NCBI GenBank assembly: GCA_016647705.1
Contig: CM028339.1
Location: 22,731,803-22,795,802 of the forward strand
Direction: 5' to 3'
DNA length: 64,000 nt
From: Eucommia ulmoides
Lineage: Eukaryota > Streptophyta > Magnoliopsida > Garryales > Eucommiaceae
Part shown: one piece after another, positions 25,043-35,780 of the stretch
Layout of the letters: every line of letters starts with the position of its first letter
How positions within the stretch are numbered: the stretch's first letter is position 1
Notes under the pieces: generated by a model
Database searches by the model: none
The model's input: the letters and a program-made list of their open reading frames with translations, nothing else
What the model was told of the DNA's origin: nothing
Translations under genes and position numbers: made by a program

Positions 25043-27141
25043 TGTTGATCCTAAAATTTTGATGAACAATTAAGTATTGATGTTTTGGTGGAACTAATAT
25101 TTGATTAAGTGTTTCAATGATTTAAAGTTCTAGTAATGAAGATGTCAAATTGAATGGATGCTAAATAAAGATATTAAGATGATGAAAAAGTATTAAGAGT
25201 TTGAAGAAATTAGGTAAAACAACGCAAGTAAATCTTAACTCTTAATATTCTATTTAGGAATACACACATGGCACAAAATGAATTTTTTCTTTTATGTGTG
25301 TTTTGGTTAAGTGTAATTATTTGCTCCTATGAGAATTGAAAAAAAATAATCTTGAATGACTAAAATGAAATATAAGAATGCTAGTAGAGCTTATTTATGA
25401 AAGAAAATGGATAAAGTGACGAAATAGTAAAAGAAAGTGAGTAAAAAACGAGATCAGAGAAAAGATCCAGAAGGGAGCAATTGACTGAGGAGTCGACCGG
25501 CCAATGGTGGCTGAACCCTCTAAATCGAAAAGTCAATCGACAGGTCGACCGCTGAAAACAACTAAACTCTCTGAATCGAAGAGTCGACTGACAGGTCGAC
25601 CGATGAAAGCATGACAAACTCTATGAATCGAAGAGTCGACCGAGCGGTCGACCGATGAACTGCATGGGCTACTTCTAGTATCTTTCAGTCGACTGAACGA
25701 GTAGTTTCAGGATACTGTTTGATTCGAGTTTAAATCCAAAAGTAATCATTTTTGGTTAAGATTTGAGAGAGACTTCGGGGATATTCTCTATATTTAAGAT
25801 ATGGTTCATATACTAATTAAATCTTTTCAATATGGTTCATTAAATATTAATGTTTCTCAATTTGATACTTAAAATGGATTCTATACTTATTTATTTTGAT
25901 TGAGAAATACTTTGGGGTCTAATTGAGTGTTTTGAAAGTTGTTATTAAGTGAAATTGAACCTAAATGAAGTCTTTATGTTATAAGGGGTCTGTAAGAGCT
26001 TTTTATTGTCATGATACTTGTAAACTAACCATTAGAAGGCTGATTACATGTTCCTTTAAATAGATCTACGAATTTTATTAGAGAAAAAATCATTCTAAGA
26101 GAGTTAATCATTCTATATCATTTTGAGAGAGCTTTTATAAGAGTTAGTATTCTATGTTATTGTGAGCTATTCTAAAAGTGATTCTGATAATCAATTGCGA
26201 TCTATTCTTGCTGATACTGGATTTGAAGCTATATTGTTCTCATCATTATTTCTGTGGATTCCGGGTGAAATCTTTCCATATTGTTTATTGTTGATTATTT
26301 TATATTTTGGAAATTGATCTTAGAAATTGTTTTTGATTTTTGAAGAAAATATTCCTTCAAATAATTTTTTGAATCTGATTACGTGCTCCAATTTCCTACC
26401 CATATTCTTGTTAAAATCAGATTTCTGTATCTCACATATTTCTATCACTAGTTGGGATATTAATTGAATTTTTATTTATCTAGGGTGGTAGAAACTCTAA
26501 GTGAGATTTACTACTTATCAATTTTTATTTTGGTGAGTTATGACGGGTTAAATATCATTGGGGATATTTAATCAAGGGTAGCTGGGTTGTAGTCTCTTCC
26601 TGTAAAGAGATTGAGGTATTAATTCTTCCTAAATAGAATTAGTGTGAGTGTTTTGTAAAGGTTCCATCCTTACCTGTGAAAATGATAGTTTGAGTATTTT
26701 GTGAGGTTTTGATTCTTGTGCCTTAGCGTTAAAAAGAATTAGGTTATTTTTTAGCCTGTAAAAAGTAGAGGTTCTTCCTTAATTTGGGAAAAGAATATTG
26801 TAAAGATTGATTCTGAGCCTATAAAAGAATCAGTGTATGGGTTTGGTTCCTACCTTTAAAAGGATCTTAGTTTTAGTGGGTACAACCTCCGTGGAGCTCG
26901 GGAGACTGGATTAGCCAAGAGTAGCTTGGTGAACCAGTATAAATTTTTTGTGTGCTGTATTATTATTTTGCTATTTTTGTTATTTGGGTGTGCACTTAGA
27001 TTGATCATATTATTCCGTTGTGCTATAAAGATAATAATTAATTTAGGCTTAAAATTAATTATTTGATTTATCAAATTTTATGCTGATATATTTTTAATTA
27101 CCTAATTCACCCCCTTTCTTGTGTATTCTACTGGGCCAACA
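25043..27141 (+). repeat. 3' LTR of the copia element
   Basis: 2099 bp, aligned end to end with the 5' LTR. Scattered substitutions indicate that the insertion is not very recent. The longer minisatellite (25478-25690) accounts for most of the length difference. Confidence 0.93.
25478..25690. repeat. GTCGAC minisatellite in the 3' LTR
   Basis: Same unit as in the 5' LTR, with about one extra copy ('gaatcgaagagtcgac..aggtcgacc'). Confidence 0.85.
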
Positions 27142-27486
27142 ATCCCCAATTATCCATGTATTCACTTATTTACCAAAGTATTAATGGAGAAACAAAATAT
27201 TTACAATTTAATTTGCCCATGATACATTTTCTTCCACTACAAGATCCTCTGGATTCTCAATATTCAGAAGATTTTAATGGCGACACAAATAATTAAACAC
27301 CGTTAATTAAAAGAAGAAAATTATCTCCATTTGCTGCATCAAGTCAAAAGGAGAAAGACAAAGAGAAATTACTCATAACTATTAAAGAGACCAACAATAA
27401 AGATCTAAATGTTGAGGAACATAGCATTAACGCTAATCCTACAAGTAAGGTACTTAATTTTGATCACATCGACTCCTTAGTTAATA
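27142..27486. other. Right flank of the copia element
   Basis: The plus frame from about 27230 reads LQDPLDSQYSEDFNGDTNN*, then TPLIKRRKLSPFA and a lysine/glutamate-rich tail, ending at a TAG at 27488. It resembles the C-terminal part of a coding sequence interrupted by the copia insertion, but I do not recognise it. It may belong with the RPA-like segment left of the copia element. Confidence 0.3.
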
Positions 27487-27525
27487 ACTAGCGCATGCTC
27501 CGTGCCTAAAGGCACGAGTTTTAAT
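27487..27525 (-). mobile_element. Candidate Helitron 3' terminus (minus orientation)
   Basis: On the minus strand: a perfect hairpin CGTGCC-TTTA-GGCACG, nine further bases, then CTAG followed by T. A short GC stem before a terminal CTRR, inserted next to T, is the usual Helitron 3' end. The body would extend to the right; no Rep/helicase coding sequence is visible and the 5' end was not located. Confidence 0.45.
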
Positions 27526-27835
27526 TTTTTCATTGTTAATGTAATATAAAAAACAATACAATTTGATTAAACAAAATGAACAATACAACAGGCAAAAAAT
27601 CAACAATACGCAATCAATACAAAAACTACTAAGTAAAAGATACGGGGATTAAAAAAATTAGTCTCTTTTATTTATACATTCCAAAATTTAAACCACATTT
27701 TTCAATAAAATTTTAAGACATATATGTATATTTTATTTTATTTTTTATAAAAATCAATTGCTGATTTCGAAAGTTGCGAACAACAATTATCAATACCGAG
27801 AAATAGATAAAATGTTGGATATGTGATAGGTGTGA
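27526..27835. other. AT-rich DNA, possibly the body of the Helitron-like element
   Basis: No ORF, repeat or regulatory motif recognised. Confidence 0.3.
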
Positions 27836-28048
27836 TCCACCTACGTATTTCCAAACCGAATTAAGTTAGTTTTTGAGCGTTTATATAGTATTTTATTATG
27901 TTTTAATTAGTTTTCATACTTTTTGATAAATCAGGTGTGTGGGGCAAAAAGATAGGAAACTGGAGCGAAAACGATGAGATCGAACCAAAGCGAGTCGAAG
28001 TTACGGTGAATAAAGAAGCTCGGAGGCAAAAATATGAAACAGGCCCAC

Positions 28049-28266
28049 CGCCTAGGCGTCCAGACCACCGCCTACACGGTGAAGATGCTGAGAAAAAAAC
28101 AAATGTTATTGATGGACCACCGCCTAGGCGAAGATTCGCGGAAATCCATCAGAGGGAATAAAGATAGGCTACTGACAGTCCACCGCCTAGGTGGAAATCC
28201 AGCAGAATGTTCTTCCAAATCCTTCGCCTAGGCGATCAACCAAATTGACCTACCTCTGCCTAGGCG
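28049..28266. repeat. CCTAGG-centred palindrome array
   Basis: Perfect CGCCTAGGCG at 28049-28058 and 28121-28130, a 12-bp palindrome TCGCCTAGGCGA at 28224-28235, GCCTAGGC at 28258-28265, and degenerate copies near 28068 and 28184. Spacing is irregular (about 30-70 bp), with no conserved spacer. It ends about 25 bp before the first TATA box. Confidence 0.85.
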
Positions 28267-28280
28267 AAAACCCTTTGCTT

Positions 28281-28420
28281 TAGGATATTTTGCCTATATA
28301 TAACCCCTCTCCTCCCCCTTCTCCAGTCTCTCTTGCTTTTTTAGCACTTTTAGGATATTTTGCCTATATATAACCCCTCTCCTCCCCCTTCTCCAGTCTC
28401 TCTTGCATTTTTGAGCACCT
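28281..28420 (+). promoter_or_regulatory. Duplicated core promoter (two TATA boxes, 70-bp period)
   Basis: A block of at least 56 bp, from TAGGATATTTTGCC through TATATATAACCCC to TCTCTCTTGC, occurs at 28281-28336 and again without visible change at 28351-28406. Each copy holds a TATA box and the pyrimidine-rich start region expected about 30 bp downstream, so the element has two potential transcription starts. Confidence 0.7.
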
Positions 28421-28810
28421 TAGGCCATATTTAGGCTAGGGTTTAGGATTTTTAGAGGTGGAACTCACATCCCAAAGTGGAGAAGACAGTGAATCAATCG
28501 TTGAGCATTCTTAGCGGTTTATCTTCGGACGAGGCTAAGTTCTTCAATTGGTTTTCCTTATTTCTTTATCTTAGGATCATATAAGTATGTTTAGCTTATT
28601 ATTTCATTGTAAATATGGCTATGGCCTTAGCTAAACATGCATTGTAGTAGGGATTAACGATAAATTTATAAATACGTTGTTTTGATGATTTCGGTGTTTT
28701 GTTTGTGATTGTTCTTTGTAGTTTGATTGTATTTATCGTATTGTTTGTTTATCATGCTTAGTTAGATAAATGGATAAAACGGGGTTTTGACAAACCCCGG
28801 ATTCGGATTA

Positions 28811-29190
28811 GGGTAAACAAACGCCACGATTCTATAACCTAGTCGAGGTTTGAATTGTAGACAATCGATGACGTTGGGGCAAGACTCACGTGACCTAGGA
28901 TTGTTAAGACATTGAGGGGGACTTGTTTGTTGACTCGAAGTCGCATTATATCCCTCGTCTTACACTCGGGAGAGGTGGCGAGAGAATTTTAGAACATTGA
29001 TTGTCGATAGGGTAAATACAACGCACGATCCAATGACCCGGTCAAGAGTTGGATTGTGTGCAATCAATGATGTTGGGCGAGACTCACGTGACCTAGGGTT
29101 GTTAATACGTTGAGGGAGACTTCTTCATTGACTTGAAGCCATGTATTCTCCCGTCTTACACTCGAGAAAAGTGGCGATGAAGTTTACGTA
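28811..29190 (+). repeat. Direct repeat, period 199 bp
   Basis: 'gggtaaa..aacgc.acgat', 'actcacgtgacctagg.ttgttaa', 'ttgaggg.gactt' and 'cgtcttacactcg' recur in order from 28811 and from 29010. The copies differ at many positions, so this duplication is older than the promoter duplication. Confidence 0.8.
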
Positions 29191-29400
29191 CCGAAGTTGT
29201 CAAATAGGTTGAACACCGTAAACGTGAGTAAATCGAGATCGAACACGTATTTGTAAATACGTTAATCCCTAAGCAACTATTCACCCTAAAACATATTAGA
29301 ATATTAGTGTAGTTAATTTAGAATATATTAGTATTAGTTCAATTAATTAAATATATTTATTTTTCGCCTAGATAAAGTTAGGTCACAACAAACGTGGTAT

Positions 29401-29775
29401 TCGATAGTAATGACACCAATCTCTTTGGATACGATAACCCGATCTTAACGATCATACTATACTAAAAATTTGACCTCGTACACTTCCGAGTAGTCATATA
29501 CGCGAAGGATAGTAAGAATCCTTCAGCGTATAATATGGAATCATTCAATCGAATTTTCATGGAGCAATCGAGTGTACTGAATTTCACATTCGAAGACGGG
29601 CATACCATAAAACAAGCGAACTGGGTTTTTTACCTGAAGGTAGACCTGGGCACCAAGATGATAACTTAATGTTTTGTAAAACATGAAAAATTAATCAAAA
29701 TTGCCCAAAGGGCTCTATGAAAAGGTATGTAATAGGAAAAATTAAAAGAAAAAAAAAATAGTCACAAAAATTTGT
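29401..29775. other. Retroelement-flank DNA, no supported gene
   Basis: A short frame MEQSSVLNFTFEDGHTIKQA.. starts near 29562 after the LTR-like end and could be the start of a gag that decays within 100 bp. AT-rich thereafter. Confidence 0.25.
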
Positions 29776-30022
29776 TCATAAGATTGGAATATTTATCTTG
29801 ATCTCCTCAACGACATTATTTTCTCTGCCATTCAAAACTGCCTTTACTATCAACTTCAGTTGCCGATAATCGTTGACCATTACGGCCGCCGTCAAGACTT
29901 CATCTCTGTGCTTCTAGAACATTGAAAATCTCTAGCAACAATTGCCGGAGACGATGACGTTGCTCTTTCTCTAGAACATGTATATTCTCAATTGTATCCC
30001 CCACGATCATCTCTCTCTTGGC
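29776..30022 (-). pseudogene. Candidate terminal exon of an unidentified protein, with a frameshift
   Basis: On the minus strand a plausible splice acceptor (TTTGTAG before 30022) opens a frame AKREMIVGDTIENIHVLEKEQ, then RLRQLLLEIFNVLEAQ. A one-base shift near 29905 is needed to continue as HRDEVLTAAVMVNDYRQLKL, then IVKAVLNGRENNVVEEIKIN and a TGA at 29776-29778. The two halves read as one helical, charged protein. On the same strand an ATGGCTTCTTCTTCATCAA followed by GTTAGT (about 30341-30359) could be its first exon. I do not recognise the family. The frameshift suggests a pseudogene or captured gene fragment. Confidence 0.35.
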
Positions 30023-31802
30023 CTACAAATTTTAGAGAGAGATTATAATCAAAAGAATTGATTTCAGAAAAAATTGAATGAATGGGTTTTCATAGATAGG
30101 TAGAAACACAAAATTCAACCAAATTATTGATTGATATTTACGTTTAGTTTAGATAGAGAGAGAGAAAATATTGGGGGGGGGGGGGGATATGGAACATACT
30201 CTTAAAACCTTTGACATTTCTGGTGAAAGCCGTTTCGAATAATTTATTGGTTGGATATTTATTTGCAAATCTCGAACAGAAATACTTTGAACACACACAA
30301 ACAATATAACGAAAACGACAGAGAGCTAGGGCGATACTAACTTGATGAAGAAGAAGCCATGGGACTGTGTTCTCTGGTGAGGTATGGGTCGAGGGGCAGA
30401 AACACTAAACAAACACCATCTAATTAAACACTAACCAAAAGCCATCAAAGAAAATAGGGGAGTAGATTGATTTCTGAGAACATAAACACTATATAGAAAA
30501 ACTAAACAAACGACATCTAAGAGAACTGGGGAGTAGAACAAAAACACTAAACACATTCTTGTTCCAAGTTTTCTAAGAATAGAAACATTAAACACTAAAC
30601 AGACGCCATCTAAGTAAACACTAAACACAGATGCCACGAAAGAGAACATAGGAGTGGAACAAAAACACTAAACAAACACATTCCTGACCAGATATGGGGT
30701 TTGAGAAATATAAACCCCCAAATTGTATTCTGTGTAGACATTGTCGTGTAATTTATCTTCGCTATGTATTTCTCCTGACCAATGCATACACTCGGAGGAA
30801 CTATAAAACAAACCCTGTAGAGGAATGATGAAAACATGGTGAGAAATCTGGTGAGAGGGTGATGGCAGTGGTAAAGAAAATAAAAAGGGAAGAAACGAAG
30901 GCAAAAATCATACCCCCAAATTGCCTTAGAATTTAATCAAGTTCATTCACTAGTATAAGACAAAAATTTCAACAAATTGGTCATGAATTTCATCAAATTA
31001 ATTAACAGTTAAGCAAAATTCAACTCAAAAAGTGTCCAATTGAAGAAAACCCAAGAAATTAATTTGAACTGTTTTGCTCTCTAATCTAGCCATCGACTTC
31101 TCCTATGTTGTGTCTCCACCTCCGTCGCTCGTTTCTTCCATCTCTGAAAACTCAGCCCCTTACACCACCACCAGAGATCGCCACTTGATTCGTTGCTCAA
31201 TTCCGATAGAGTCTCATGGGATCCCTAACATCATCCGCCATTGTGACCGCCACCGTCATACGTTAGAAAGCGAGAGAGAGGGGGGAAGAGAACATAGGCA
31301 CAAGATAGTTGGGTGAAGAGAAAAAGGATTAGAAATGGAGAGGGAAGCGAACGTGGTGGGTGGGATTGATCGGTGAAACGTGGGAGGTGCGGCTGTGAAC
31401 TGATGAAGAGTTGGCGACGGTGGATGATTTCTTGTGATGGAGAGGGAGAATCAGTTGATGATTTCTTGAGATGGGCTGGGGCAGTCTAATTTGAGGCTTG
31501 ATTTGTTCGATGGCAACGACGTTAGCGGTGGTAAATCAAAACAGAATAAAGCTTTCATTCTTGAGAATCATTGATGATTTCTTTTAATGGAGGCGACTGC
31601 GAAGGGAGCGACGAAGGTTGGAGCTGGATGAAGGGGCTGGATTTGTTTCAGAATAGAACGATTTTAGGGCTAGATCTTAAACTAATTTGGAGCAAAAAAT
31701 AGAGGGAAAGGGAAGAAAAAATTGAAAAATTCAAGGAAGAAAGATCGATCACATGACCCTTTGCATATCAGTTACGAAAAGCACCACTTGAGTTGTCCTC
31801 AA
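30023..31802. other. Gene-poor DNA with MITE-like words
   Basis: Contains a run of 14 G (30173-30186) and several copies of 'aaacactaaacaaacgccatc'-type words (30390-30690) shared with MITEs elsewhere in the window. A more GC-rich stretch with CT/GA-rich blocks and short Ser/His/Arg-rich frames (31060-31320) lies to the right. No gene is supported. Confidence 0.35.
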
Positions 31803-32888
31803 TGTAAGACCCGGATTTTGTATACACATAATTTTAGCTGCATTGGAGAAGCACGTATAAAATAATGGGGTCGATTTCGTAAATAAAATTCAATTGAAAA
31901 TTTTAGAGGGCTAATCTGAAATGTTTACAAAACTTAAGTTTTTGTTTTTGTTGAAATTAAAAACTTATATAAAATTGAGGGGAGGTGAATGTAATTTAAA
32001 TAAACAATTATATATATATTGTCTAAACGTACAAATAAAAAAAAACACGAAATGATCGAAAACGGAGAGGGGGAAGGAGCGACGTGGCAACGGATTGAAG
32101 AGAAGTACTAAAATTCATGCAAAATGATGATTGGGACTTCTCAAAAGAAGAAGGAAATCAGAAACGAGGAAAGCAAAGAAGAAAGAGGGGATCGGAGCGT
32201 CAGTATTATCTCATGATCGCCAGCGGTGTGGGTACCGTGTCCGGTGAATTTCATGTGCGTGTTGTCATCGCCGGTGTGCGTCGTCGTTCGTTCGGTGAGT
32301 GGGAGTAATTCGGTCGGCCGATTAGTGTGTGATTGTGTGCATGTCTTGTTTTCCGTTCATCGTCGTTGGAGATGTGGGAGTCATCCGGCGGTAAGTGTTT
32401 CATGTGGGTGTGTTGTCCGTTCATCAGTCGTGGGTATGTGGGCATGATCGGAGCAGTGATCGATGGGGAAACTCGTCGGCAGCGGTGCTACAGGTCATCG
32501 ACGATCATGTGTGGGTATGTTGTTCGGTCCGACGATGTGCATGGGTGTGGATGTTGAGTGTGTGTGTGTTTTGGTGCATGTGTGTGAGCCGTCGAGTTCG
32601 TCGTGTAGGTATGTGTGGGATCGTCGTCGCCGTTCGGTCGGCGTGTGTGTGTACGAGTGCGTGTTCTATGCAGTTGTTGACTGTGGGTGTGTATGTGACT
32701 GTGTGTGTGTGTGCGCGTGCAATCGCGTATGTACTGTTTCAGCGTGCTTGAGGGTTATGTGATCATCGGTAAGTTATGATGGGTGTGTGTTTTGATCATT
32801 GAGGTGGGGTGGCAGGTGGTCAACGTCGGAGCTGGTAAGAAGAAAGAGAGAGAAAAGTGGTCAGTTTGGAACGAAGCAGAAACAGAAC

Positions 32889-32980
32889 CATCGCCGCAGC
32901 GGTGAAATTACAGCAGGTTGATTAGAAAAAAAAAGGGACGTTCACCGTGGCGGTGGGATCCGACGCCGCAGCGGTGAGCT
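32889..32980. repeat. ACCGCnGCGGT-type palindromes in the solo LTR
   Basis: Three near-palindromes, CATCGCCGCAGCGGTG (32889), TTCACCGTGGCGGTG (32941) and GCCGCAGCGGTGAGC (about 32965), separated by unrelated spacer. Confidence 0.7.
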
Positions 32981-33728
32981 CAGGTGCAGGAAACAGAAAA
33001 CTATGAAGGAAGATGAAGAAAAGAAATAAGATCAAAATTCAAAAATTCGAATTTTTGGTCGACAATCGTTTCGGAACGGGTAACGATTTTGTCGATTTTA
33101 TTTTTGTCAAATAAATTTATGAGCATAAGAATTGTTGCAAATCGTAATAATAAGTTTTGGTAACCCAAAATCTCGATGAATAGTATATAGTAAGTTGTAA
33201 CCCAAAATCTCGGTAACTATTAACTTCACAAAACAAGATAAATAGTAATTTCTCAAAATAAAATTTAGGGAATGGGAAATTATACAAAGTAGGGCCATGC
33301 AATTCCCGTTAGGGTCGTTTTAAATAAAATATTAATTTAGATCTATCGTTGTTAGGTTCACAGGTGCCAGCATCCCAGTAGGTTTCGAACAGTGACGTTT
33401 TTGCAGTGCGGAGAAATAGGTGAGTGTGCTGTCTTCCATGTAAATTTATAAATCTTATTTTCATATAAATTGTGGAAAATATGGTTATTTGAAATGGATG
33501 ATTTTGTGATTTGTGGATCAAGTTGGTTTTAAAAGATGGAAAATATTTTGTGGATTTAGTTGGTTTCTAATAGGGTGAATTTTTTTAGTTTTTTTTAATT
33601 TTTTTTATTTTTATCGATGGGTTGGTTTTAAAGGTGGGAAAAGAATTGTGGACCGAGTCGTTTGTTTTGAGGTGGAAATTGATGTTAGGTCTGACTATGC
33701 CATAGTATTTTCTTCCCGGAAGGGATGT

Positions 33729-33915
33729 GGATTATCTGTTAGGCAAAGTCCTACAGAGCGTTGATTATCTGCTAGGTGAGCATTGTTTATCTACTAGGCA
33801 TAGTCTTGTAGAGCGTTGTTTATCTGCTAGGCATAGTCCGGCAGAGCGTTGTTTATCTGCTAGGTATAGTCCTGTAGAGCTTGATTATCTGCTAGGCAAA
33901 GTCCGGCAGAGCGTT
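33729..33915 (+). repeat. 33-bp minisatellite in the solo LTR
   Basis: Five to six units of the form GTTTATCTGCTAGGC followed by ATAGTCCGGCAGAGC.. in tandem, one of them shortened. Confidence 0.85.
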
Positions 33916-34589
33916 GTTGTGACCCGTTAGAAAGACAAATCCTATGGGTAGTACAGTACCATTGCAACTCCCGATTATGAGGTTAAAATTATCTTATGGC
34001 TAGTAGGAGAGTGGTGTGGTGTATTATAGTATATGATGAACTAGATATCTTAAAATATCTGGATTTTCGTACGGTGTGTGATTTTACTATATTTATATTG
34101 GGTGTTTTAAAATACATTATTTCTTTACATTGTGGACAGAAGGGAATGGGTTTCGAATGTGGTGTGCGATATGTGGTGTTATCATTATATTATTTCTTTT
34201 CATTGGTAGCAGTGGAACCGGATATGTAATTATATTATTTTATATTTGAAAGTATGATATTTATTATTTATACTTGATCCATGAAATGTTTTTTTTTTAT
34301 TATGAAGATAGTACACCGATAAAAATTTTGGGGTGCAGGTACCGCGCTATGTGTGGTCCAATACTGGCACTAGGGAGAGTCCGGAGGTAGTGTCGTGTTG
34401 CAAGTGATTCAATCAGACGTGAACCATGGGAGGTTCAGGTATATATATATATATTTTATAAAGAAAATTTACAAATAGGCGAGTGTGTTTGTATATGTGT
34501 TTATTTGGATATTCGTGGGTTGGTCCAGTAACGTCATGTTGACGTCATGCCTAGCCTCGGGTGACGAGTGCCCGGGGTGGGGTGTGACA

Positions 34590-35780
34590 CTCAATGAGTG
34601 TACTTAATCTCAGCCATAGATCATTTTCAAGGTAATCCTAATCCTTAAAATTTCCTAATCAACAAACATCTTCCTAATTTATTAATAGATTTTGAAATAT
34701 TTTACTGCTTACTTTGCTCATTTACAATCATCAAACAAGATATGATTTCCTTTATTTGCGCACGTTATGCAAAAGTTTTCATTATTTAAATCAATAGTCA
34801 TGTTTTGTAATTTGATTTAGTTTAAGAAGAAAAATGCACTAAACTCTTTCAATTTCATAAAAACTAGTTTTAGACCTGCACAACATCCGGATTTAAAAAA
34901 ATAAATTAAATTTATATTAATAGATATTTAATATTTGACTATTACATATGAAACATTTAGTGTTGTTTCTTTTAATTTAGTGTTGAATATTATTTTTTTA
35001 AAATAAAAAATTAATACATTTAAAAAAATGTCATTTTTGATCATTCTAATTTATTTCTACACTTCAAATAATAAACAAAAGAGCAACATAAATTTAAGTA
35101 TTAAATTCTAAGAGGAAATATATAATTTTTAAAATTGTTAATGTGTGTTTGAATAGAAACTTTATTTATTTATTTATAGTTCTTTTAATTTTGTTTTTGA
35201 GGCTAACTTTTAAACAAAATAATAGCTCTCACTTTATGTTGTTTAATAATAATTATTATTAGAAACTTTGATAGTGATTATCAATAAAAAAATCACAACA
35301 AAAAAGAAAAAAAAATATTTTGGCCAATTTAATATGTCATATTTATAAAAAAAAAAAAAATAAATAAAAAAATAGACATTTATTTTGAATTGGAAGAAAA
35401 TCATTGAACTATTTGGTGATTAATTAGAATGAAAAGAATTAATTTAAGTATAAAGGATTCAATAAATTTACATTAAAATGTTATTAAAATTACACTATCT
35501 TTAAAAATAAAAAATATGAAAAGTCATAATATTATTGTGGGGAGTTAATATCATGAGTGTTAAACAAATCTTGACCATTCATTCATCCAAATGAATAGAA
35601 ATTGAGAGATGAGTAATATTTGAATATGAGAGCATGCTTTCCGCTTTTATATATATCATATAGATTGTACTCCATTTCATTAAAAAATAAGGGCCACGAT
35701 GAGAACACTAATACAATAGGAATTAACTACAATAGATCTCAAACTATGATTGGTCTAAAACACACAAACCGATAAGTTGG
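34590..35780. other. AT-rich spacer
   Basis: Continuous with the DNA left of the solo LTR. Many short A/T runs. No ORF, tRNA or repeat structure recognised. Confidence 0.5.

Larger units (their letters stand above)
17987..27141 (+). mobile_element. Complete, inactive Ty1/copia LTR retrotransposon
   Basis: Two direct LTRs (17987-20047 and 25043-27141) both begin TGTTGATYCTAA and end CCAACA-like. Inside are, in order, a tRNA-Met-type primer-binding site, gag, protease, integrase, RT and RNase H, and a polypurine tract. Integrase before RT places it in Ty1/copia. The two long LTRs and the two-zinc-knuckle gag hint at a SIRE-like lineage, but I cannot prove that. The flanks show ATTCC (17982-17986) and ATCCC (27142-27146), a 5-bp target duplication with one mismatch. 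Many stops and frameshifts make it non-autonomous today. Confidence 0.95.
27836..29400 (+). mobile_element. LARD-like LTR/leader segment, plus orientation
   Basis: Non-coding. In order: an upstream part, a CGCCTAGGCG palindrome array (28049-28265), a duplicated TATA promoter (28281-28420), a leader, a pair of about 199-bp direct repeats (28811-29190), and a right part with 'tacgttaatccctaagcaac' and 'ggatacgataacccgatctta' blocks near 29260-29440, typical of the LTR end and start of large retrotransposon derivatives. 'aaatacgttaatccct' at 29260 is nearly the inverse complement of 'agggattaacgataaat..aatacg' at 28650, so the segment 28650-29275 is bracketed by an inverted repeat. No gag or pol is seen. 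Confidence 0.5.
31803..34589. mobile_element. Solo LTR of a Ty3/gypsy element (2787 bp) with perfect TSD
   Basis: Starts TGTAAGACCC and ends GGGTGTGACA, the terminal pattern of plant chromovirus LTRs of the Del/Tekay type. CTCAA flanks it on both sides (31798-31802 and 34590-34594), so both ends are exact. No internal region remains, so it is the product of LTR-LTR recombination. It contains a TG-rich part (32220-32760), a GCGGTG palindrome group (32889-32980), a 33-bp minisatellite (33729-33915) and a TA tract near 34440. The short frames in the TG-rich part overlap in several phases and are not genes. Confidence 0.88.

Noticed and set aside
32117..32762. Several overlapping ORFs in the solo LTR
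   Set aside because: They overlap in three phases in a TG-rich stretch and give Val/Cys- or Arg-rich low-complexity translations, all inside an LTR with exact ends.
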